This document shows, piece after piece, positions 43,461 through 50,729 of a stretch of DNA of 64,000 nucleotides. The stretch is from Acidobacteriota bacterium. Lineage in GTDB: Bacteria; Acidobacteriota; Terriglobia; UBA7540. The number at the start of each line of letters is the position of its first letter. Position 1 is the stretch's first letter. The position numbers and the translations under genes are program-made. Location of the stretch: assembly GCA_004298155.1 (NCBI GenBank), contig SCRD01000012.1:434001-498000 (forward strand), in the 5' to 3' direction. The notes beneath the pieces were generated by a model. It worked only from the letters and a program-made list of their open reading frames with translations. It was not told where the DNA came from and ran no database searches.

Positions 43461-44624
43461 TTAGTGGAGCAAGTTCAAAGTGTTGCTGCCATCATCCACA
43501 AAGACAACCCCAAGATCCGGATCAAACACCAGTCCAAACAGCGTGCCATTCCCCGGCGAGGGAGCGCTCGTGTGATCCAGGAGTCTTATTGCGATCCGGC
43601 GGCCGTCGGGAGTGAACTCTGTAATGAAACCATTGTTTCCATTTACGGTCAGAATGTTGCCGTTGGGGACGACAGTTAGCCCGAGGGGATCATTTAGACC
43701 GTTTCCCTCGGAAAGTGTGGTGCCGATATTCCCTGAGGTTGTGCGTGTAAGCGCCTGAGGGATTACTGCGATCCGATTTTCCAGGCTGTCGGCTACGTAG
43801 AGCACGCGGGCGTCGGCAGGGACCGGCGAGGCACAATTGTCGCCACCGTCCGGGCACGCTGGGCTGAGTCCGACTCCGGTTGGGCCGATCACAAGCGCAG
43901 CGGGGTCTGTCCGTTCAGGGAAGCCCGACCCCACAATGGTCGTGGCTTTAACAGCCGGCATGGTGTTTTGGGAGACCGTCAAGTCAATCCGTAACACTGT
44001 GCCCTCATTCACAATGCCGCCACCGGCTGCTACCGTGCCATTCAGGACGTTCGTGACAAACAGAGCGGGGTTTTGCCCGGACTCATCTACGGTCATGTCC
44101 CAGGGGCCATTGATCATGTTTCCCGAAAAGGTCTCGACGGGGCTGCCCTTGCTGTTGAGCACTATCAGACAACCAGCGCCGATGGTGTCGGACATGCCGT
44201 CCGTAGTCGGAAGGCTCCCTACAATCACCCAACCACTTTGCAGGACAACCAGGGCAGTGGTCAGCCCGACGCCGCCCGGGCAGGGGCCGGGCAGCGTATT
44301 GGCGTGAATCTCCGCAAAAAGGCTCACCGAGCCGTCTGCGGCCACCTGTACGATGGTCGTACCGGTGCCCTGAAGATTGGCAGCATTATTAAAATTACTT
44401 ACCAGAATGTCGCCTGCGACGAGATTTCCGGTTGTGGCTTTCACTTGAGCGACTCCATAGGGGTTAACATCGCCAATTGCAGGGACCGTGGAGGCGATCG
44501 AGGTAATGGTGCTAAGCCCTTGCAGGATCGAGCCACCAGCGCCGAACAGTCCACTCCCCGCCAGAGCGAAACCCATCACACTCAGCAGGCCAATTTTGCG
44601 AAAAGGAATATTTCTTCCGGTCAT
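43461..44624 (-). CDS. Secreted beta-propeller (NHL/SMP-30-like) protein
   Basis: A 387-residue protein. The ATG at 44624 follows GAGGAGGACACC and starts a signal peptide with a hydrophobic core (IGLLSVMGFALAGSGLFG). The rest is a repeated blade pattern typical of NHL or SMP-30/TolB-like propellers: GVAQVKATTGNLVAGDILVSNF, GPWDMTVDESGQNPALFVTN, ARVLYVADSLENRIAVI and GLTVVPNGNILTVNGNNGFITEF. At least five blades are recognisable. Such proteins bind ligands or carbohydrates outside the cell; enzymatic residues are not visible. A Pho-box-like repeat lies 206-234 bases upstream of its start and might control it. Confidence 0.75.
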   Translation of the reverse strand: MTGRNIPFRKIGLLSVMGFALAGSGLFGAGGSILQGLSTITSIASTVPAIGDVNPYGVAQVKATTGNLVAGDILVSNFNNAANLQGTGTTIVQVAADGSVSLFAEIHANTLPGPCPGGVGLTTALVVLQSGWVIVGSLPTTDGMSDTIGAGCLIVLNSKGSPVETFSGNMINGPWDMTVDESGQNPALFVTNVLNGTVAAGGGIVNEGTVLRIDLTVSQNTMPAVKATTIVGSGFPERTDPAALVIGPTGVGLSPACPDGGDNCASPVPADARVLYVADSLENRIAVIPQALTRTTSGNIGTTLSEGNGLNDPLGLTVVPNGNILTVNGNNGFITEFTPDGRRIAIRLLDHTSAPSPGNGTLFGLVFDPDLGVVFVDDGSNTLNLLH

Positions 44625-45050
44625 GGTGTCCTCCTCTATCAAGGATTAATATTTGGCTAAAGACAGTCGCTCCAAACAGGTGCTTGGGCTGCGATACAGC
44701 GTGAGAGGAGTGAAGGTTAAACACTAAGCAGGTCTTTGGCATTCTCTCCTGCTCCGGACGACGCCGGTACCAGCCACGCACAAAGGTATGTAGTGAGCCT
44801 TCTCAAAGTTAAGACAAATCTCTCCGGGCGTTGTCACGGTGTTGTCACGAGTTTGTCCTCATTTCGTACAGTGGAAGTTGCAAAATGAGTGGTTTCCTTT
44901 AAGGCAGAGGTTATGGATTTGCCCGCCTACTTGAAATGCTGAAAAATGTAGGACAGTGGTGGTACTTTAGTTCCATTGCCCTGTTAATAACCAGGAAGTT
45001 ATCATGGGCTGGCTAAAACGACAGACGGAGGGGGAAGTGGCAGGGGCCCA
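44625..45050. other. Divergent intergenic region holding a Pho-box-like triple repeat
   Basis: No gene is visible in these 426 bases between the beta-propeller gene (minus) and the 45051 gene (plus). The only striking content is the set of three phased repeats listed separately at 44831-44859 and the -10-like TACAGT at 44867-44872. Confidence 0.6.
44831..44859. promoter_or_regulatory. Three 11-bp-phased direct repeats, Pho-box-like
   Basis: TTGTCAC at 44831-44837, TTGTCAC at 44842-44848 and TTGTCCT at 44853-44859 are separated by four bases each, the 7+4 arrangement of PhoB boxes, and differ from the enterobacterial repeat CTGTCAT mainly at the first and last bases. TACAGT at 44867-44872 could be the plus-strand -10, with TTGTCA at 44842 as a -35 spaced 19. 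The direction of control (45051 on plus, or the propeller gene on minus) cannot be decided. Confidence 0.55.
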
Positions 45051-45467
45051 ATGCAGCTTGGTGACAGGCATGTCCTGACAATTGAAGACCTCCCTCTTAT
45101 CCTGAAGGCCCTGAACACGCTCTCGACTGCTGTTGAATCTGAGGGAGACCAAGATCTCCGAACGCTCAAGAGGCTTGAGGAATTCGCGAAGGAGGGCTGC
45201 GGCAGACTCATTCTGAATCTGGACGCCATAGAAGAACACCTTACCGGTACACCTCAGGATGCCAGAAACGTTGGAGCCAGCCTGGTTGGCGGAGTCCTGG
45301 TTGTAACATGCCAGGTCACCTCACGGGAGTTGCTTCAAATCAAAGTACTTACGCGCCGCCATTCGTTTCCCAAGCAACTGATTTCGAGTTTCGATGCTTT
45401 ATTTTCATCTGCTGCCGCCAGGTTAAGAACCGCCGTTTCGCGAATGGGCGGCCCAAAAGCTAACTGA
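45051..45467 (+). CDS. Hypothetical protein
   Basis: A 138-residue protein I do not recognise. A GGAGGGGG site precedes the ATG with a long spacer. It is soluble, with a helical start (LTIEDLPLILKALNTLSTAVESEG) and a central beta/alpha segment (ASLVGGVLVVTCQVTSRELLQIKVL). No catalytic motif, signal peptide or Cys cluster. It precedes the bactofilin gene by 75 bases in the same direction, so a joint role in cell shape is possible but unproven. It lies downstream of the Pho-box-like element. Confidence 0.5.
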   Translation: MQLGDRHVLTIEDLPLILKALNTLSTAVESEGDQDLRTLKRLEEFAKEGCGRLILNLDAIEEHLTGTPQDARNVGASLVGGVLVVTCQVTSRELLQIKVLTRRHSFPKQLISSFDALFSSAAARLRTAVSRMGGPKAN

Positions 45468-45542
45468 AGAGAATTAGCGCCGCTCTCATGCTTGTTATGA
45501 GGAAAGTCTTTCACTCACGCAAATGTTCTACGGGAGGATTTT

Positions 45543-45974
45543 ATGAGCCTTGAATTTATTAGACGGCAACTTGAGCAGGGCCTGCGAGACATGCCTAAAG
45601 AGGAAATCGTTGCCTTGCTCGAACCGGGAATCGAGTTTGAGGGGGAGATGAAGGTTGCCTCTGGAATGGTCCGCCTGAACTGCCAGTTCAAAGGGGCAAT
45701 TTGGTCGGCAGGAACGGTCATCGTAGCCAGCGAGGCAGATGTCGAGGCTGATATCCAGGCAGCGCACATCAGCATCGCCGGCAAAGTGAAAGGGAATGTC
45801 CAAGCCTCGAAACAACTCGAAATCAAGGAACAGGGGATCCTCCTGGGCAATGTTGAAACCCCCTCGTTGAAACTTGACCCCGGAGCGTACTTCACTGGCC
45901 ACTGCCATATGCCCACTCAGGGGATAGAGAAATCAGCCATAAACGAAGTCGTTCCCGGCCAGAAGCAAACATAA
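45543..45974 (+). CDS. Bactofilin (polymer-forming cytoskeletal protein)
   Basis: A 143-residue protein with the bactofilin right-handed beta-helix core: GIEFEGEMKVASGMVRLNCQFKGAI, then repeats such as GTVIVASEADVEADIQAAHISIAGKVKGNV and KQLEIKEQGILLGNVETPSLKLDPGAYFTGHC. The N-terminal helix (residues 4-26) replaces the usual short membrane anchor. A GGGAGG ribosome site precedes the ATG. Bactofilins form non-nucleotide filaments that position cell-wall or signalling proteins. The C-terminal tail is short, as in small bactofilins. Confidence 0.9.
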   Translation: MSLEFIRRQLEQGLRDMPKEEIVALLEPGIEFEGEMKVASGMVRLNCQFKGAIWSAGTVIVASEADVEADIQAAHISIAGKVKGNVQASKQLEIKEQGILLGNVETPSLKLDPGAYFTGHCHMPTQGIEKSAINEVVPGQKQT

Positions 45975-46381
45975 GTCACGCTGTCCCAGACCCTGGGAAG
46001 CACTTGCTGGCGCCTTGCTGGGTGTTGAATTACCGGCTCCCGGCAAGATGATGCCTTGACATCTGTGCGGCGCGAGGCCAGGAATGTGCCCATTGAAGAG
46101 AGTGGGGCAGGCTCATGGCAGCGTGCCGACTTGGAATTCAAAGGGCACCACAACCGTGTGGATACCCCACGGCAGTAGCTGCCGCCCGCCGTGCGTACCA
46201 TTGCCTTACATCGTGACGCTGGATCTCTGAACGGTCGCAACTGACGCTGCGGGTTCGAGTCCCTGCGTACCACCAGCATTTTGGACTGCGTCGTTTTTTC
46301 AAACTCTCTCTCAAATACTTATAAAACCTGAACCCGAAGGCGCTATGGTCTCATCTAACCAGTAGTCACGGGTGAACAACC
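45975..46381. other. Intergenic stretch with a tRNA 3'-end remnant
   Basis: Between bactofilin and the SpoIIE-like phosphatase; the only recognisable content is the degenerate tRNA 3' end listed at 46249-46283. No other gene is supported in these 407 bases. Confidence 0.6.
46249..46283 (+). repeat. Remnant of a tRNA 3' end plus downstream flank
   Basis: The first 15 bases, GCGGGTTCGAGTCCC, match the tRNA-Asp T-arm exactly, and ACCAGCATTTTG matches the bases around the CCA and beyond it; overall about 31 of 36 aligned positions equal 43082-43117. No D-arm, anticodon arm or acceptor 5' strand is present, so it is not a functional tRNA. It could be a duplication scar or an attachment-type repeat. 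Confidence 0.6.
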
Positions 46382-47161
46382 ATGAATGACGCACACCTGC
46401 GCCTGGCTTGCTTTGAGCTGTGGGGCGGCAATGGAAACGCCGACCATGCTGTGGAATTGCCGGGCCTCAAGGGATGGGTCTATTCCACGCCGATTGAGGC
46501 CGGCGCCGGCGGAGGTGACGTCCACTACCTATCGGTGTGCAGGCAGGGACTGATTTCGCGCATCGTCGTAGCAGACGTGGCGGGGCACGGCAGCCATGCT
46601 AGTTCTATGGCAGAGAATCTTCGAAGGGTTTTTCAGCACCACACTGACAATTGGGATCAGTCCGCCTTGATGCGCGAATTGAATGAAGCGTTCCATCGCG
46701 AATCAACCGCAAGCCAGTTCGCCACGGCCACTGTCCTGGGCTTCTACCGCGAGACAGGCGAACTGTTGTTCAGCAGCGCCGGCCACCCTCCGGCCTTGTG
46801 GTATCGGGCGCAAGAGAAATCGTGGGAGCTGTTGCAGGATTGCACTCCCTACGCGGTGGAAATCGGAGGGCTGCCGCTTGGCTTGATTCCAGGCACTGCA
46901 TACTCACAGACAGGCGTACGTCTTGCCGCGGGCGACACTCTGGTGCTTTACACCGACGGCATCACAGAAGCCCGAGATCCTTCGGGAAGCGCACTTGGGC
47001 AGCGCGGGCTGCTGGACCTGGCAAGTAGCTTCACACCGGAATCACCTGCCAAAACCTGCCAGAACTTGCTGTCGGCGCTCCAAATCTTCCGCAGTGGCCA
47101 GCCCCAGCATGACGATGAAACCATGCTGGTTCTTCAGTACATAATCTCAGGTGAAGCCTGA
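46382..47161 (+). CDS. SpoIIE/RsbU-type PP2C serine/threonine phosphatase
   Basis: A 259-residue metal-dependent phosphatase with the PP2C SpoIIE acids in order: GAGGGDVHY (Asp46), VVADVAGHG (Asp65), LVLYTDGITEARD (Asp192) and the QHDDETML motif (Asp244/245). No sensor domain is attached, and it is likely cytoplasmic. In partner-switching systems such enzymes dephosphorylate anti-sigma antagonists; no such partner is nearby. It is convergent with the cyclic-nucleotide-domain kinase and the fused reductase, separated by 119 bases, so it may be part of the same signalling island without being co-transcribed. Confidence 0.9.
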   Translation: MNDAHLRLACFELWGGNGNADHAVELPGLKGWVYSTPIEAGAGGGDVHYLSVCRQGLISRIVVADVAGHGSHASSMAENLRRVFQHHTDNWDQSALMRELNEAFHRESTASQFATATVLGFYRETGELLFSSAGHPPALWYRAQEKSWELLQDCTPYAVEIGGLPLGLIPGTAYSQTGVRLAAGDTLVLYTDGITEARDPSGSALGQRGLLDLASSFTPESPAKTCQNLLSALQIFRSGQPQHDDETMLVLQYIISGEA

Positions 47162-47280
47162 GGGATGGACTCAGAAAGGCGCTGCAAGCAAATTGCAAGC
47201 TATTCGACATTCACTTCTGCCTAACGGCCCATTTACTGATTCGCCGGGCGTGAGCCAGCCCGCCGGGGTATGGCTCCCCA

Positions 47281-48714
47281 TTACTTTTCTTGGGCCGGTT
47301 CTTTTGGCTGGTCAATGGGTAGATAGACCTGGAACCGAGTATCGCCTGGCTGCGAAGAAACACGGATTTCACCGTGGTGGTTTCGTATAATTCTGCAAGC
47401 TGTATCGAGCCCAAGACCTGTTCCCTCTCCAACGCCTTTAGTAGTAAAGAAAGGGTCAAAGATGTGCGGTAGAACGTCCGCCGGAATTCCCGGGCCGCTG
47501 TCGCAAATCTCCACCAGGATGCGGTCAATGTCACGGGCCGTCCGCACGCGAAGTTCACCCTGGCCGTGCATGGCCTCGATGGCATTATCGATCAGATTTG
47601 TCCAGATCTGGTTAAGTTGTCCACCGTAGGCACAAATTAGCGGAAGATTCTTGTCGTATTCACGGACCACGCGGATTCCTCGTTTGAGCTGGTGGCCTAG
47701 AATCGTCAGCGTATTCTCCAGGCCCTGGTGCACGTCGGTTTCCTGCATGGCGGGTCGATCCATGTGAGAGTACTCTTTAACTGCCCGAACCAGATCAGAA
47801 ATGCGCCTGGTGCTCTGTTCAATCTCGCCAATCAATCTAAGAACGCTGATCAGCGAAGTGATGCGAATCAGCGCATCATTCAGAACATCTTCACTCACCT
47901 CGGCAGCCAGGCTTTCCAGCCTGGGGGCTTCGACCCCTACGTCGGCGAGCACCGGAGCTACCTTCCAGGCGTCAGGCACCTGGCGCTTTTCGAGCCAGCT
48001 GAGGACCCGTTCTTCGCGGTCACTCTGCGCCAGAGGGTCAGCGGGAATTTTTGGCTTATATTCGCCCGCTTCGCGTTCAAAGCGCAGGATGGTTTCGCGT
48101 TCTTCGGGAGACAGGGCATGCCGCGCGAGCCTGATGCTGGAGTCGCGAACGGTCTCAAGCGTTTCGCGAAGGCTTGCCGTTGCCCGCTGGGCCGCCGCTG
48201 CTGGATTGTTCAACTCATGCGCCAGACCCGCTGAAAGCTTGCCAAGCGCCGCCATCTTATCGCGCTGAGTTTCCACGCGGGTCGTCTCACGGATGCGGTC
48301 AGACAGGAGGCCCACAAAGCGCTCGCCAAGCTGGGGGATGCGTTGCAGCATCTCGGGGAAAAAGCTCCTGTTAAGCGTCAGGCCGCGGGTTGGCACCACA
48401 GCCTGGCCGGTACCTCGGTAATGCGTCATCCGGGAATAAGGCAGCACGCCGGTGATATTCCCAGAGGTGACCCTGTAGACAGGTGAATCAGGCGCGCCAC
48501 TGAGCTGAAAACGGATTTCTCCTTCCAGTAGGACAAAGAGGGTATCCGCAGGGTCCCCCGCCTGTAAGAAGACCTCTCCGGAGCGTAAATGAATCTCTTT
48601 AAACTTTTCAGCCAACCAATCGAGGGCCTCTTTGGGCAAGTCCGAGAAAATCCCAATCGTGCGCAGGTCATCCGCCAGGTGCCCGGTATTTTTCGTGTTT
48701 AAATCTTCCGCCAT
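47281..48714 (-). CDS. Histidine kinase with N-terminal cyclic-nucleotide-binding domain
   Basis: A 477-residue soluble kinase. The ATG at 48714 is one base after the stop of the upstream reductase fusion; a GTG 12 bases earlier would overlap it. Residues about 15-140 form a cNMP-binding-type beta-barrel (FLQAGDPADTLFVLLEGEIRFQLSG). The HisKA domain has the acceptor His166 in SAGLAHELNNPAAAAQR, and the HATPase domain shows QIWTNLIDNAIEAM, ICDSGPGIP and GEGTGLGLDTACRI. No membrane segment is seen. The expected partner is the receiver of the fused flavoprotein directly upstream. Confidence 0.92.
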   Translation of the reverse strand: MAEDLNTKNTGHLADDLRTIGIFSDLPKEALDWLAEKFKEIHLRSGEVFLQAGDPADTLFVLLEGEIRFQLSGAPDSPVYRVTSGNITGVLPYSRMTHYRGTGQAVVPTRGLTLNRSFFPEMLQRIPQLGERFVGLLSDRIRETTRVETQRDKMAALGKLSAGLAHELNNPAAAAQRATASLRETLETVRDSSIRLARHALSPEERETILRFEREAGEYKPKIPADPLAQSDREERVLSWLEKRQVPDAWKVAPVLADVGVEAPRLESLAAEVSEDVLNDALIRITSLISVLRLIGEIEQSTRRISDLVRAVKEYSHMDRPAMQETDVHQGLENTLTILGHQLKRGIRVVREYDKNLPLICAYGGQLNQIWTNLIDNAIEAMHGQGELRVRTARDIDRILVEICDSGPGIPADVLPHIFDPFFTTKGVGEGTGLGLDTACRIIRNHHGEIRVSSQPGDTRFQVYLPIDQPKEPAQEK

Positions 48715-48715
48715 T

Positions 48716-50386
48716 TCACACCGCACTCAGGTATTGGTGAACAAACTGGACAGCAATGGAGCCTTCGCCAACTCCGGAGGCGACCCGCTTCACGGAACCG
48801 TGGCGGACATCACCTGCTGCGAAGATGCCTGGCACGCTTGTTTCCATCCAGTACGGGTCACGATCCAGCGGCCATCCGCGGGGACGTTTTCCGCCACGCA
48901 CAAGGTCGGCGCCGGTGAGGATAAAGCCGCGCTCGTCGCGTTCGACGATTCCCGCCAGCCAATCCGTGCGGGGTTCAGCGCCGATGAAGACGTAGAGCGA
49001 ATTTGCGGGCACGCGGCTCGTCTCATTGCTGTCTACGCAGTGAATCGAAATTGCCTCCAGCCGCTCGCTGCCGTGGACTTCCACAACCCGGGCTCCCGTT
49101 TCCACTTCGATTTTGGGCGTCCGTTTGATCTGCTCAATGAGATACTGGGACATTGTTGCGGATAGCGAAGGTCTGCGCACCACCATCACCACGCGCCGCG
49201 CATAGTTCGAAAAATACATTGCAGCCTGGCCAGCGGAATTTGCGCCTCCGATAATATAAACATCTTCGTCCTTGCATGAAAGTGCTTCTGTCATGGCCGA
49301 TCCGTAATAGACCCCGCGCCCTTGCAGCGTTTCAGCGCCAGGCACGTCCAGCCAGCGGTAGGAAACTCCCGTCGCGATCAGCATTGCTTTACAACCAAGG
49401 CCGCTGCCATCCGCCAGCATGACGGTTCGAGTGGGGCCTTCCGCTCGAGCCCCGACAACCTGTTGCGGCGTGAGGATTTCCACGCCGAATCGCCGGGCCT
49501 GGGCCACAGCGCGCCGGGCCAGATCACCTCCGCTCAGCCCGGAGGGAAAGCCCAGGTAGTTCTCAATTCGCGAACTCATTCCAGCCTGCCCGCCCGGAGC
49601 TTCCCTTTCGATCATCACTGTACGCAGGCCTTCCGAAGCCCCGTAAACCGCCGCAGCCAGCCCAGCCGGACCGCCCCCGACGATTACCAGGTCGTAGAAC
49701 GCCATTTCGGGCCGCACTCGCAGCCCAAGTTTTTCAGCCAGGTCGGCTGTGCCGGGAGCAGTCAGGGATGACCCGTCAGGGAAAAACACCATCGGCAGGT
49801 TGGCGGCTTCTGCTCCAACAGCCTCGCGGAGCTGGCGCACTTCGGGATCGCGCTCCGCCATCTCCACATCAAGCCAGCGGTAGGGGGTCTGGTTGCGGGC
49901 CAAAAAATCCCTCAGCGCGTATGCGTGCGATGACCAGCGCGTGCCGAGGACACGGAGACCCTCGAAGCGAGGACGAAACGATGCCTGCCAATCTTCTAGA
50001 AGGTCGTCGATCACGGGGTAAAGATGTTCTTCCGGAGGGTCCCAGGGCTTCAGCAGATAGTGATGAACTTCTGCTTCGTTTATCGCCCGAATTGCCGCTT
50101 CGGTATCAGCGTAAGCCGTGAGTAGGACGCGCTTGGCGTCCGGGTAAAGCTTCATTGCCTCGCTCAGAAACTCAACGCCTGTCATTCTTGGCATTCGCTG
50201 GTCCGCCAGCAGAAGCCCCACAGGGTCATCCCTTTGCTTGAGTTCACGAAGAGCTTCCAGGGCCGTCCCCCCGGAATCTGCGCGCAAAACCCGGTAGCGG
50301 TCGGCATATCGCCGCCTCAGGTCACGCTCCACGGCGAGCAGGACTTCGGCGTCGTCGTCCACAGTTACGATAGTTGGTTTCGTCAT
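48716..50386 (-). CDS. Receiver-glutaredoxin-like-thioredoxin-reductase-like fusion flavoprotein
   Basis: A 556-residue three-part protein. Residues 1-130 are a receiver domain with D10/D11, phospho-acceptor D62, T90 and K113 (LLKPW). Residues about 143-225 resemble a glutaredoxin/thioredoxin fold (LRVLGTRWSSHAYALRDFLARN, LPMVFFPDGS), but where Cys-x-x-Cys would be, it reads WSSHA. Residues about 230-556 are a thioredoxin-reductase-like flavoprotein with FAD motif VGGGPAGLAAAVYGASEG (237-254), NADPH motif GGANSAGQAAM (380-390) and FAAGDVRHG; the TrxR CxxC position is YYGSAMTE. The gene is coupled to the cNMP-domain kinase. Electrons probably pass to a partner or acceptor directly. Confidence 0.93.
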   Translation of the reverse strand: MTKPTIVTVDDDAEVLLAVERDLRRRYADRYRVLRADSGGTALEALRELKQRDDPVGLLLADQRMPRMTGVEFLSEAMKLYPDAKRVLLTAYADTEAAIRAINEAEVHHYLLKPWDPPEEHLYPVIDDLLEDWQASFRPRFEGLRVLGTRWSSHAYALRDFLARNQTPYRWLDVEMAERDPEVRQLREAVGAEAANLPMVFFPDGSSLTAPGTADLAEKLGLRVRPEMAFYDLVIVGGGPAGLAAAVYGASEGLRTVMIEREAPGGQAGMSSRIENYLGFPSGLSGGDLARRAVAQARRFGVEILTPQQVVGARAEGPTRTVMLADGSGLGCKAMLIATGVSYRWLDVPGAETLQGRGVYYGSAMTEALSCKDEDVYIIGGANSAGQAAMYFSNYARRVVMVVRRPSLSATMSQYLIEQIKRTPKIEVETGARVVEVHGSERLEAISIHCVDSNETSRVPANSLYVFIGAEPRTDWLAGIVERDERGFILTGADLVRGGKRPRGWPLDRDPYWMETSVPGIFAAGDVRHGSVKRVASGVGEGSIAVQFVHQYLSAV

Positions 50387-50729
50387 AGCGAATTCATCGC
50401 CGGAAACGCTTCGCGCGAGGACAACGGCCAGAAGGCATTTCCTGCCCGGTCACTTTCACCTGGCACCCGGCGCGCAACCTGGTGTATGTCAAAGCCCCAG
50501 CACAGACGAAGATTGTTATATCTTAATTGCCATCCGGCGCCGCAGTCCACAACAATGCGATGATCTGGCCCTCATGCTGTCTTCATTTTACATCGCGACG
50601 CTTTGGCAGAATCGCGGCACAAGCTCTTCGTGCAAACCGGTAAGGCGTCAACTATACTGATGGCCGCCGGGCTGTTTGGCCGGGCTGCGAATACGATCAA
50701 TACAAAATCGTACTTTCGGAGTTATAACT
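50387..50729. other. Divergent intergenic region
   Basis: The 343 bases between the fused reductase (minus) and the GH38-like gene (plus) contain no gene. A TATACT -10-like box at 50653-50658 could serve the plus-strand gene, with no convincing -35. No hairpin of note was seen. Confidence 0.5.
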
